Source: CAKZYD01 sp039814715 (GTDB lineage: Bacteria; Pseudomonadota; Alphaproteobacteria; Sphingomonadales; CAKZYD01). Taken from it: a stretch of DNA of 64,000 nt. Position 1 is the stretch's first letter. Every line of letters begins with the position of its first letter. The notes under the pieces are model-generated. The model saw only the letters and a program-made list of their open reading frames with translations, ran no database searches and was not told the DNA's origin. Position numbers and translations under genes: made by a program. The stretch covers positions 26,416 to 90,415 of the forward strand of contig JBCCAR010000011.1 in the NCBI GenBank assembly GCA_039814715.1, in the 5' to 3' direction. This document shows positions 16,712-25,281 of the stretch, piece after piece.

Positions 16712-17614
16712 ATGGAGCTCAGGCAATTGCGCCATTTCATTGCTGTTGCAGACTGCGGTACGTTTTCAAAAGCGTCCGCGCAGCTCAATTTAACGCAGCC
16801 TGCGCTCACCCGCAGTGTGCAAACGCTGGAAGAGACGGTTGGGGCAGCCCTGTTTGAGCGCCAGCCGCGCGGCGTAACACTGACAGCGCCAGGCCGCACA
16901 CTGCTGCGCCACGCCCAATTGATGCTTAATCAAGTCTCTGCTGCGCGGGAGGAAGTCCATGCGCTAGAGACAGGTATCGCTGGCCAGCTTGAAATTGGCT
17001 TAGCGCCTATGTTCTCAGCGACCATCATTGACCAAATGCTGATTGATCTAACGCGGGAGTTTCCTGGTCTGCGCTTTCGGGTCACCACTGCGCTGCTACC
17101 AACTTTGGTGCAAGGCTTGAGCGACGGCAGCCTCGACGTTGTGCTCTCAAACATTCCAACCGGCCAAGTGCCAAGCGATATTCACCATGACGTCCTTTTC
17201 AACACCCGCTCATATGTTTTAGCCAGCACCAAACATCCGCTGTCAAAGGCGACAGCCCTGGAATTACGGGACCTTCAGTCTGCTCAGTGGGCGGTGGTCA
17301 CCCAGTCCAACGGCGGCGATGCCATCGCCTTGTTGTCGCGCGAAGATGGCTTTGACCTTGATACGCCGACGCTGGAGACCAATTCCCTGTCACTGCTACG
17401 GACCATGCTGCTGTCTGGCCAGTTCCTCTCCGTGTTGCCGGAGCATTGGCTCGCAGACGACTTAGAGCGCGGCGATATTGTTCGCTTGCCGGTAGAGACA
17501 ATGCCCATTGTGCGTCCTGCCGGGGTGATGATGCGCAAAGAGCCAAGCCGCGCGGCATCTGTTGGATTGTTTATGGAAAAAGCACGGCTGCGCGCGAAAG
17601 ATTGGACCGCATGA
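16712..17614 (+). CDS. LysR-family transcriptional regulator
   Basis: A 300-aa LTTR. The N-terminal winged helix-turn-helix (residues 1-60) has the family pattern FIAVADCGTFSKASAQLNLTQPALTRSVQTLEE. The effector-binding domain follows from about residue 90. GAGG lies 7 nt before the ATG. The gene is divergent from the four-gene minus operon and overlaps the GMC oxidoreductase by 4 nt, so it appears to be the first gene of the plus-strand operon and probably controls both arms in response to a pathway compound. Confidence 0.93.
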   Translation: MELRQLRHFIAVADCGTFSKASAQLNLTQPALTRSVQTLEETVGAALFERQPRGVTLTAPGRTLLRHAQLMLNQVSAAREEVHALETGIAGQLEIGLAPMFSATIIDQMLIDLTREFPGLRFRVTTALLPTLVQGLSDGSLDVVLSNIPTGQVPSDIHHDVLFNTRSYVLASTKHPLSKATALELRDLQSAQWAVVTQSNGGDAIALLSREDGFDLDTPTLETNSLSLLRTMLLSGQFLSVLPEHWLADDLERGDIVRLPVETMPIVRPAGVMMRKEPSRAASVGLFMEKARLRAKDWTA

Positions 17615-19218
17615 GTATTTTTGATGTCGTGATTGTTGGCGCTGGCTCTTCAGGGTCTGCCTGCGCGTATCGTTTGGGCCGCGCCAACCCCCAGCTTCGC
17701 ATCGCTGTTATTGAGGCAGGCGGGCGCGATTGGCACCCGTATATCCATGTGCCCGCTGCCATTGTGAAACTCATCGGCAGCCCAAAGGTCGATTGGACAA
17801 TGCAAGCTGAACCGGACGGTACGCGCAATGGCAAAGTGGACCTGTGGCCGGCGGGCAAAGTGCTTGGCGGGTCGTCCTCCATCAATGGTATGCTCTACGT
17901 CCGGGGCGCGCCGCATGATTATGACCGCTGGGCCCGTCATGGCTGCCCTGGCTGGTCGTATGACGATGTGTTGCCGCTGTTTAAAGACTTAGAACACAGC
18001 GCCATCGGCGGCAGCGACATTCGCGGCAAGGGCGGGCCCATGCGTGTCGAGCGCCTGCGCTCAACGCATCCCCTGGCGGCGACCTTCGTGCAGGCAGCGA
18101 TGAAGGCCGGCGTGCCCTTTAACGCTGATTACAATGGCGCTCGCCAGGACGGGGTTGCCTTCTCCCAAGCCACGCAGCAGCGCGGCCAGCGCTACAGCGC
18201 CGCGCGGGCGTTCATGTGGCCTGGCAAGAAACCACGCAATGTGCGCCTATACTTAGGCGAGCGCGTGACGAACCTAACGTTTGAAGGCAAGCGGTGTACG
18301 GGCGTCCGCTTGGCCGACGGCTGCCTCATCACAGGGCACCATACGGTTGTTTCGACCGGCGCGATGGGTACGCCAAAACTGCTGATGCTATCGGGTATCG
18401 GGCCAGCAGCAGATTTAAAAAAGCATGGCATTAACGTGCTCAGTGATGTTCCCGCCATTGGCCAGGGCCTGCAAGATCACCCAGAAGCCTTTGTGGGCTA
18501 TGAGGTCCAACAGCGCACATATAATATGGAAATTAACAGCTGGCGTGTGGGCCTCCACGGTCTGCGCTGGGCGCTGACGGGCCGCGGGCCAGCAACAAGC
18601 CCCTATCCCCATGCCGTCGCCTTTATGAAATCCAGTAAGCGCGAGGCGCATCCGGACATCCAAGTTCAGTTGGGGCCATATGCTTTCTCTTTTGATGAAA
18701 GCGGCGTGGTGCCTTATCACAAGCCAGCGGTCTCCGCGGCGGTGAACGTCTCTTACCCCAAGAGCCGGGGGGCGGTGCGCCTGCGCAGCGCCGATTGGCA
18801 AGATAAACCCATCATTGATCATCATATGTTTGGTGACAGTGATGACCTTGACCGGCTTATCGGCGGATTAGAGCAAGTGCGCGAGATTTTCCGCACTGCG
18901 CCATTCGCTGACGCGTCTGCCGGAGAGCGTTTGCCAGGCGAAAATATCCAAACAGTGGATGAATGGCGCGCCTATGTGCGGCAAACGGCATTTTTGGGGT
19001 ACCATGCTGCAGGAACAGTCAAGATGGGAGACGTTGCAAAGTCAGATGTGGCCATTGGGCCCGATTTGGCCGTCAAAGGAATTGCCGGGCTCAGCGTGGC
19101 AGACGCCTCGGTCATGCCCGACCTGATTAGCGGGAACACCAACGCAGCGGCCATGATGATCGGCCTGAAGGCAGCAGACATTCTTTCTGAGCAACTCAAA
19201 ATGAAAGCAGCAGCATGA
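17611..19218 (+). CDS. GMC-family FAD oxidoreductase
   Basis: A 535-aa flavoenzyme of the glucose-methanol-choline family. The ADP-binding motif VGAGSSGSACA is near residue 9, the first GMC signature AGKVLGGSSSINGMLYVRG near residue 80, and the catalytic C-terminal region has YHAAGTVKMG and DASVMPDLISGNTNA. Such enzymes oxidise alcohols to aldehydes. ATG 17611 overlaps the lysR stop by 4 nt; an upstream extension of the frame lies wholly inside lysR and is rejected. Translational coupling with lysR and the next gene indicates one transcript. Confidence 0.93.
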   Translation: MSIFDVVIVGAGSSGSACAYRLGRANPQLRIAVIEAGGRDWHPYIHVPAAIVKLIGSPKVDWTMQAEPDGTRNGKVDLWPAGKVLGGSSSINGMLYVRGAPHDYDRWARHGCPGWSYDDVLPLFKDLEHSAIGGSDIRGKGGPMRVERLRSTHPLAATFVQAAMKAGVPFNADYNGARQDGVAFSQATQQRGQRYSAARAFMWPGKKPRNVRLYLGERVTNLTFEGKRCTGVRLADGCLITGHHTVVSTGAMGTPKLLMLSGIGPAADLKKHGINVLSDVPAIGQGLQDHPEAFVGYEVQQRTYNMEINSWRVGLHGLRWALTGRGPATSPYPHAVAFMKSSKREAHPDIQVQLGPYAFSFDESGVVPYHKPAVSAAVNVSYPKSRGAVRLRSADWQDKPIIDHHMFGDSDDLDRLIGGLEQVREIFRTAPFADASAGERLPGENIQTVDEWRAYVRQTAFLGYHAAGTVKMGDVAKSDVAIGPDLAVKGIAGLSVADASVMPDLISGNTNAAAMMIGLKAADILSEQLKMKAAA

Positions 19219-19553
19219 GTGAAGCAGATCCAAGCAATGTAACGACAAGCAAAGAACGCATTGTCGGCGATGAAATTGATGGTGTTGGAAAACAGTATTT
19301 TGACAACGTCGTGATCGACAATCTCATGGACGCGTTTTTAGAACTCGCCGCTGAGGTATGGACCCTGAAGGACCGCGGCATCGTCTTGGAAACAGTGCTA
19401 ACCGACGTGCTCAAAGAGCAAGGCAAAGACGCAGACATCAATGCCTTGATCGAAGCTTATGAGCCGAGCGAGGAGATCAAAGCAGCCCGCAAAGGCCAGC
19501 GGTCACAATTTGTCGCATCTGTTTTTGCAAGCTTTAGCCGCCGTCCGGTCTAA
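19215..19553 (+). CDS. Unknown 112-aa protein of the LysR-linked operon
   Basis: A small soluble, acidic, mostly helical protein with no family recognised by eye. It has no signal peptide, membrane segment or cysteine. The central part (DNLMDAFLELAAEVWTLKD) is amphipathic and the C-terminus is basic (QRSQFVASVFASFSRRP). It overlaps the GMC gene by 4 nt and precedes the methyltransferase by 30 bp, so it is surely expressed with them. A role as a helper subunit of the methyltransferase or oxidoreductase is only a guess from position. Confidence 0.75.
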   Translation: MSEADPSNVTTSKERIVGDEIDGVGKQYFDNVVIDNLMDAFLELAAEVWTLKDRGIVLETVLTDVLKEQGKDADINALIEAYEPSEEIKAARKGQRSQFVASVFASFSRRPV

Positions 19554-19583
19554 TTAGAGCTGTTATAGAAAAAGGAGAGTGTC

Positions 19584-20648
19584 ATGCACCGTGGCAATGA
19601 TGGACTGACCCCGCGCACAAGCACCTTGGCCGATGAAAGCTATCTCGATTTTGTTGAGAGCTTTCGCATGATTGCAGGCTACGGCGTTTATCCAAAGGTC
19701 GCTCAAGTGGGCGACAAACTTGTCGAAGAGCAGCTTGGCTCGCTGGACCCTGATCTTGACCTGACCAAGGTCAATGAGGTGTTCAATTCCACCGCGATTG
19801 CCAAAACCTGGCAGCGCGTGATGCGCACCCACCAAGAGATGAACTGGCGCAAAGTGCGCGATAGCTTTGCGCCGTTCCAAGATAAGATCATTGCCGATAT
19901 GGACGCTGCAGTGACCAAAGGCCCTGGCAAGCTGGTGATTGATCCTAAGTTTCAAACGCCAGACTATGCGCGTGAAGAAATTCACTTAATGCCGGGTGGG
20001 TATACGGATCACCCGCTGGCTGGCATCATCTACCACTATGGCACAAAGGTGTTTTACACCGGCATGAACGATCAAGACGAGGTCCATGTGGAGCTCGCTC
20101 AGACCATGACGCCGCCGGAAGGTAAGTGCGAAAAAATCCTCGACATTGGCTGTTCCATTGGCCAAGCGACCATGCAGCTGAAAGACCGCTTCCCCGATGC
20201 AGAGGTTTGGGGCCTAGAAGTTGGCGAGCCGATGGTGAAATACGCGCACTATCTCGCTACTGAGCGCAATATTGATGTGAACTTCATCCAAGCGCTCGCG
20301 GAAGATATGCCGTTTGAAGACGGCGAATTTGATGCTGTGCTGGCCTATATTATTTTCCACGAAGTGCCCGTTCCCGTGATCAGCGGCATTGTTGAAGATG
20401 TGTTCCGCGTCCTGCGTCCCGGCGGCACTTTCTCGGTATTTGAATTCCCCTCGGCGAGCCAGCACCTGCCGCCAAGTCAGCGCTTCATGATCGATTATGA
20501 TTCGAAGAACAACTGCGAGCCATATTCGCCTGGTTTCGTCTATGCTGATTTCCACAAAATCATCAAAGACGCGGGCTTTACAATCGAAAAAGGGCCAGAA
20601 AACTCCAATCCGTTCTTACAAACCTTGGTTTGCACGAAGCCGGCCTAA
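19584..20648 (+). CDS. SAM-dependent methyltransferase with N-terminal extension
   Basis: A 354-aa protein. Residues about 185-320 form a class I methyltransferase domain: motif I ILDIGCSIGQ (185-194), an acidic strand end in VWGLEVGEP, and the DAVLAYIIFHEVP and VLRPGGTFSVFEFP motifs. The first 180 residues are an additional domain not recognised here, with KVNEVFNSTAIAKTW and a helical stretch. AAGGAGAG precedes the ATG at normal spacing. The substrate is unknown; its place between oxidases suggests modification of a small molecule. Confidence 0.88.
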   Translation: MHRGNDGLTPRTSTLADESYLDFVESFRMIAGYGVYPKVAQVGDKLVEEQLGSLDPDLDLTKVNEVFNSTAIAKTWQRVMRTHQEMNWRKVRDSFAPFQDKIIADMDAAVTKGPGKLVIDPKFQTPDYAREEIHLMPGGYTDHPLAGIIYHYGTKVFYTGMNDQDEVHVELAQTMTPPEGKCEKILDIGCSIGQATMQLKDRFPDAEVWGLEVGEPMVKYAHYLATERNIDVNFIQALAEDMPFEDGEFDAVLAYIIFHEVPVPVISGIVEDVFRVLRPGGTFSVFEFPSASQHLPPSQRFMIDYDSKNNCEPYSPGFVYADFHKIIKDAGFTIEKGPENSNPFLQTLVCTKPA

Positions 20649-20651
20649 CCC

Positions 20652-22229
20652 ATGACCGCCATGCCCGCCATTAACCCCGGCCTTGAAGCGCTAAAAGCGG
20701 CTTTAGGGCCGGAGGCTGTGATTACTGATGCACAGGCCTGCGCGGTCCATTCTCAGGATGTCTGCCGCGAGGCGGAGACGCCGGTGGATGCCGTCGTGCG
20801 GCCGGCTAATAAAGAGGGACTGAAATCAGCCGTGAGAATCGCGGCAGCGCATGGGCTAGCTATCTTACCGCGCGGGGGCGGCTATTCTTATTCTGATGCG
20901 TACCTACCAAGCCGCAAAGGCAGCATCAGCTTGGATACATCTGGCGTGAACCGCATTGTGGAGATCAATGCGGAAGACGGGTTTGTAACCGTTGAAGCAG
21001 GCTGCACGTGGGCAGCCTTAGATGACGCGCTTGCAAAGTACGGTATGCGCGCTGAATTTTGGGGCCCGCTGTCGGGCCATTTCGCAACAATTGGCGGCGC
21101 CATCTCGCAAGGCGCGCTGAGCCTTGGCTCGGGTAAATATGGCGTCTCAGCTGAAGCCGTGCTTGGCATGGAAATCATCAAGGCTGATGGCACCAGCTTT
21201 ATGACTGGGTCTGATGGCCAAGCAGGCAAAAGCCCCTTCTTCCGCAACTATGGCCCAGACATGACCGGGCTATTCTGCGGCGATGCTGGCGCCCTTGGCG
21301 TCAAAGCGACGCTCACGCTTCGCTTACGGCCGCGGGCTAAACTGGTCCAAGGCCTGTCTTTCGGATTTAAAGACTTTCGAGCGGCGATCAAAGGCATGAA
21401 CGCAATTGCCAAAACCGGACGCGTGACAGAGAGCTTCGGCTTTACACGCTACGCCATGGAAGCCGCTATTGCGGGCTCAGGCCTTTGGCAAGATGTGAAG
21501 CTCATGTTCGCGGTTGGCAAAGCATCCGGCGGATTGATTGGCGGACTATTACAAATGACGCGAATGGCGCTTGCTGGTCGGCGCTTTGTCAAAAAAGCTC
21601 AGTTTTTCGCGCATGTTGTTGTCGAAGCGGATAACCCAAGCGAAATGAAAGGTGCGCTGACAGTCGTGCGCGGCAGCGTCGCTGATTTAGGGATGGACTT
21701 ACCCAATACCTTGCCGACCGTTATGCGCGCTGAGCCATTCATGCCCTATCCGGTCGTCTCTCCCCTTGGCCAGCGCCAATTGCCCCTGCATGGCATTTTG
21801 CCGTTCTCCAATACAGCCGCGTTTCATGACGATATACAAGCCATGCGTGATCGCCATGCTGATGCGATTGCGAAACACGACGTGATCATTCCAGCCATGT
21901 TCTCAACCGTCAGCACCAACGCTTTTCTGTATGAACCTGTGCTCTATTGGCCCGACAGCGCAAATGATTTCCATGCCAAATATTCGCCTGAAGAGATGAT
22001 CAGCAACATGCGCAAAGAGCCCAATCTTGAAGCACGCGCGCTGGTGGAGACATTGCGTCAGGAGATTATTGACCTGATCCACAAACATGGCGGCGGGCAC
22101 CTCCAAATTGGGAAAACCTATCCCTATCTGCGCGATCGCAGCGAGACCCAAATTGATATCATCAAGACGATGAAAGCAAAGATCGATCCCGATGGGCTCA
22201 TAAACCCGGGAGCCTTGGGCCTTGGCTGA
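20652..22229 (+). CDS. FAD-binding (PCMH-type) oxidoreductase
   Basis: A 525-aa protein with an N-terminal PCMH FAD-binding domain (about residues 35-220): ILPRGGGYSYSDAY and a glycine-rich SGHFATIGGAISQGALSLGSGKYG segment. A C-terminal substrate domain ends in the typical KAKIDPDGLINPGALGLG. Relatives include glycolate and lactate oxidases, vanillyl-alcohol oxidase and berberine-bridge-like enzymes. It starts 3 nt after the methyltransferase stop. Confidence 0.9.
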   Translation: MTAMPAINPGLEALKAALGPEAVITDAQACAVHSQDVCREAETPVDAVVRPANKEGLKSAVRIAAAHGLAILPRGGGYSYSDAYLPSRKGSISLDTSGVNRIVEINAEDGFVTVEAGCTWAALDDALAKYGMRAEFWGPLSGHFATIGGAISQGALSLGSGKYGVSAEAVLGMEIIKADGTSFMTGSDGQAGKSPFFRNYGPDMTGLFCGDAGALGVKATLTLRLRPRAKLVQGLSFGFKDFRAAIKGMNAIAKTGRVTESFGFTRYAMEAAIAGSGLWQDVKLMFAVGKASGGLIGGLLQMTRMALAGRRFVKKAQFFAHVVVEADNPSEMKGALTVVRGSVADLGMDLPNTLPTVMRAEPFMPYPVVSPLGQRQLPLHGILPFSNTAAFHDDIQAMRDRHADAIAKHDVIIPAMFSTVSTNAFLYEPVLYWPDSANDFHAKYSPEEMISNMRKEPNLEARALVETLRQEIIDLIHKHGGGHLQIGKTYPYLRDRSETQIDIIKTMKAKIDPDGLINPGALGLG

Positions 22230-23022
22230 GTGGCAACATGCGACCGGTGTATTTCCAGCAGGCGTAACGGTAGAGCGGTTTGGCTCAGGTCGTCCGCTTA
22301 TCTTGATAGCAGGCAATGGCGGCGGCACTAGCTTTTGGGCTGGCTTATCTAGCAATTTGAAAGGGTTTGAACTCTTCGCCTTTGATTACCGAGAGGCACC
22401 CGCGCGCGATCAAGACGGCGACTTGTTTGAAACCGCTGCGCGCAAGGCAGCAGACTTACCAGCTATTTTAGGCGCGCTTGGCTTAAAGAGCGCGATCATC
22501 CTTGGCCACAGCACAGGCGCGCAGGCCGCCATCCGATTTGCTGCCGCTCACCCAGAGCGCGTGGAGCATTTGGTCGTGTCTGGCGGCTATGGCGCGCCGC
22601 ATCCCTTTATCACGAGCTCCATGGGACTGCGCAAAGCGATTTTGCAAGAGCTGGGCCCGGAAAGCTTTATGCTGGATAGCCTATACCGCGCTATTCCGCC
22701 CGCGCAGCTCTTTGCCCAAATGGAAGACCAAGGCGCTGAGGGGTTGCTGTCGTTCAGACAAGCCCCAGATGTAGAGATCGAATCGGCACGCATCGACCAG
22801 ATCATTGAAGGCGATGTGTCTGATATGCTCGGTCAGATCGCCGTGCCGACCACTATCGTGCATGCGCGTAACGACAGTGTGTTCCCCTATGCGCTGGGCG
22901 AAGCGCTGGCAAAGGGCATCAAAGGCGCGACGCTTGTCGCGCTGGACGAAGGTAGCCATTTAGCGCCTATGCTGGCACCGCAGGTCTATGCCGCGGCCTT
23001 AGAAGAGGCCATCGCCCCGTGA
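22222..23022 (+). CDS. Alpha/beta hydrolase
   Basis: A 266-aa alpha/beta hydrolase with LILIAGNGGG (oxyanion), GHSTGAQ (nucleophile Ser), an acid near VHARNDSVFP and the catalytic His in DEGSHLAPM. The start is TTG at 22222, overlapping the stop of the preceding gene by 8 nt. No in-frame ATG or GTG lies before the conserved core, so TTG is the best choice. This is the second alpha/beta hydrolase of the locus, the other being in the divergent operon. Confidence 0.85.
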   Translation: MAEWQHATGVFPAGVTVERFGSGRPLILIAGNGGGTSFWAGLSSNLKGFELFAFDYREAPARDQDGDLFETAARKAADLPAILGALGLKSAIILGHSTGAQAAIRFAAAHPERVEHLVVSGGYGAPHPFITSSMGLRKAILQELGPESFMLDSLYRAIPPAQLFAQMEDQGAEGLLSFRQAPDVEIESARIDQIIEGDVSDMLGQIAVPTTIVHARNDSVFPYALGEALAKGIKGATLVALDEGSHLAPMLAPQVYAAALEEAIAP

Positions 23023-24185
23023 CGAATATCGCCATTGTTGGGGCCGGTATCGGCGGGCTTGTGGCAGCCGTTGCGCTCGCAAGGCGCGGCCTTCATCCGC
23101 ATGTGTATGAAGCAGCACCTGCGCTTGGCGATGTCGGCGCTGGCATCAGCCTGACGCCCAATGCGTCGCGCGTGCTCGAAGGCTTGGGGCTGAAGCAGTT
23201 CTTGATGGATAAGGCGCAGCAGCCGCCAGCCAATCTCACGCGTCATTTTAAAACTTGGGATTTGCTGATCGACATTCCCCGCGGCGACACCCGCGCGCAG
23301 TATGGCGCGCCTTATTACCAAATCCACCGGGCAGACTTGCACGCTGCTTTGGTTGCCGCGCTTGAAGAAGATGTGCCTGGCGCTATCCAAGTCGATATGG
23401 CTCTGAGCAGCGCTGAAGAAAGCGGCGATAGTGTCACGCTGACATTTGCCGATGGGTCTTCAACCGCCGTAGACCTTCTGATCGCAGCTGACGGCCTGCG
23501 CTCTGTTGTCCGCAAGCAGCACTTTGATCCAAGTAAACCGCATTATCTCGGCCAGATTGCCTATCGCGGTCTCGTGCCGCGCAGCGCCCTGTCGTCCAGG
23601 TGGCATACAGAAGAATCGCAGAACCTGATTGGCCCGGGCGCCGTCTTTGTGAGCTATCCGATCTGCCAAAGCGATGTGATCAACTTTGTTGGCCTTGCGA
23701 AAACAGACGACTGGGTGGACGAGGGCTGGTCAACCCCGGCGACCAAAACAGAAATCCTAGAGCGCTATGATGGCTGGCATGAGAGCGTGGCAGAGATGGT
23801 GCATGCTGCGCCCGGCGATGCCTTGCGCAAATGGGGCCTGTTTGGGCACCATCCACTCGAACACTTTGTCAAAAACCGGATTGCGCTTATCGGCGATGCA
23901 GCCCACCCCATGTTGCCTTTCTTTGGTATGGGCGCGGCGATGGCGATTGAAGATGGGGCTGTGATTGCCCGCTGCTTAACCGAGCTAGGCGAACCGATCA
24001 GGGCGCTACGCCAATATGAACAGCTGCGCATGCCGCGCACGCACCTGGTGCAATCGGAATCAGCCAAGGGCGGTGAGCGCCTACAAAGCGCAGACCCAGA
24101 CGGCATGAGCCGGATGACCCTGCGCAACGAAGATTCGCTTGGACTGTTCAACTATGATGCCTTATCTATGCAGCTCGAAGCATAA
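23019..24185 (+). CDS. FAD-dependent monooxygenase, salicylate-hydroxylase-like
   Basis: A 388-aa group A flavin monooxygenase. The Rossmann motif IVGAGIGGLVAAVALARRG opens the protein, the ADGLRSVVR (DG) motif lies near residue 165, and the GD motif LIGDAAHPMLPFFGMGAAMAIEDG near residue 290. These enzymes hydroxylate aromatic or enol substrates with NAD(P)H and O2. It starts at GTG 23019 in a 4-nt overlap with the hydrolase stop. It ties the locus to oxidation of an aromatic or heterocyclic compound. Confidence 0.92.
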   Translation: MTNIAIVGAGIGGLVAAVALARRGLHPHVYEAAPALGDVGAGISLTPNASRVLEGLGLKQFLMDKAQQPPANLTRHFKTWDLLIDIPRGDTRAQYGAPYYQIHRADLHAALVAALEEDVPGAIQVDMALSSAEESGDSVTLTFADGSSTAVDLLIAADGLRSVVRKQHFDPSKPHYLGQIAYRGLVPRSALSSRWHTEESQNLIGPGAVFVSYPICQSDVINFVGLAKTDDWVDEGWSTPATKTEILERYDGWHESVAEMVHAAPGDALRKWGLFGHHPLEHFVKNRIALIGDAAHPMLPFFGMGAAMAIEDGAVIARCLTELGEPIRALRQYEQLRMPRTHLVQSESAKGGERLQSADPDGMSRMTLRNEDSLGLFNYDALSMQLEA

Positions 24186-24283
24186 ATTTTATGCATAGAA
24201 AGCGCTAAAAGTAGTATTTGAACTTATACATAGCCCCTGGCAGAACACCGCTAGATATCTGCTATACAAAAAAGGAAACTGTC

Positions 24284-25219
24284 ATGGCGTTTAATGCTGA
24301 GCCACTTCGCCCCATTAGCGATGCAGACCGCGAAGCCTATGCCCGCGACGGCGTTGTTATGCTGCGCGAGGTGTTTGACCCTGAATGGCTGGACAGCCTG
24401 ACCCCCAATGCCCGCCGTATCTCCATTGATGGCGAAGACTTAGGCCTGCTGCCATCAGCGCCGGGACGCTACATGTCTCGCGTGTTACCGGAATATCGGC
24501 GTTTCATCTTTGAATCGCCCATGGCGCAGGCAGCCGCGCAAGCGATTGGCTCGAAGACAGCAACATTCTATTTTGACGAATTCTTTGCCAAGCCGCCAAA
24601 GTCTGACTCTAAAACGATTTGGCATTGTGACCGCATGGGCTGGCCAGTCTCCGGCGAGATGATCCCGTCCATCTGGATCCCATTCCATGATGTCAAAGCG
24701 GAAAACAGCCTTGAAGTGATCCTCGGTAGCCATATGCAGGAGGTGCCTTATTGGCTGTTCTCCCCCAATGCCCGCAAGATGATCAAGCCTGATGACCGCG
24801 TAGCGCACCCCAATGAAGATAAGCTGCGCGCAGATCCCAATAATACATTCAAGAATTGGGATATGAAAAAGGGCGATATGCTGCTCTTACATCCGCGCGT
24901 GCTGCACTATTCATCCGGCAATACGGCCGACGACTGGCGCATTGCCATGTCCTGCCGTATTTTCGGCGATGACGTGCGCTGGCAGCCCAGCCCTGAATGT
25001 TTGAACTTAGCCGGTGTCTCTTTTGATGAAATGGTGCCGGGTGAAGTCCCGCAGGGTCCGTGCTTGCCGCTGCTGTGGTCGCAGAGCGGTGAACGTTCCG
25101 GCGACGGCGAATTCCCGCGCGGGTTTGCCACGCGTTGGAGCAGTGAGCGCAAGGAAACGGTGAATGATGACGCGCTGTTCAAGCAGTTGCTCGACAAACA
25201 AATGAAAGAAGCGAGCTAA
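24284..25219 (+). CDS. Phytanoyl-CoA dioxygenase (PhyH) family protein
   Basis: A 311-aa Fe(II)/2-oxoglutarate-dependent oxygenase. The iron-binding HxD is in TIWHCDRMGWP (near residue 117) and the distal His in LLHPRVLHYSSGN. A frame extension upstream is rejected because ATG 24284 has AAGGA 7 nt upstream and begins the conserved sequence. The 98-bp gap from the monooxygenase gene leaves room for a separate promoter. An intrinsic terminator follows the stop. The family hydroxylates diverse metabolites, so substrate is not inferred. Confidence 0.88.
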   Translation: MAFNAEPLRPISDADREAYARDGVVMLREVFDPEWLDSLTPNARRISIDGEDLGLLPSAPGRYMSRVLPEYRRFIFESPMAQAAAQAIGSKTATFYFDEFFAKPPKSDSKTIWHCDRMGWPVSGEMIPSIWIPFHDVKAENSLEVILGSHMQEVPYWLFSPNARKMIKPDDRVAHPNEDKLRADPNNTFKNWDMKKGDMLLLHPRVLHYSSGNTADDWRIAMSCRIFGDDVRWQPSPECLNLAGVSFDEMVPGEVPQGPCLPLLWSQSGERSGDGEFPRGFATRWSSERKETVNDDALFKQLLDKQMKEAS

Positions 25220-25248
25220 GACGCGGTACTTTCTCAGACTGAGATAAA

Positions 25249-25281
25249 AAGGCTTTGACGCAAAACGTCAGAGCCTTTTTT
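25249..25281 (+). terminator. Bidirectional intrinsic terminator
   Basis: AAGGCTTTGACG and CGTCAGAGCCTT form a 12-bp stem with one G-U pair and a five-base loop, followed by a T-run on the plus strand and by a T-run on the minus strand as well. It ends the PhyH transcript and the convergent MFS transcript. Confidence 0.88.

Noticed and set aside
17446..17610. N-terminal extension of the GMC oxidoreductase
   Set aside because: It lies inside lysR, and the FAD motif begins right after ATG 17611, which overlaps the lysR stop.
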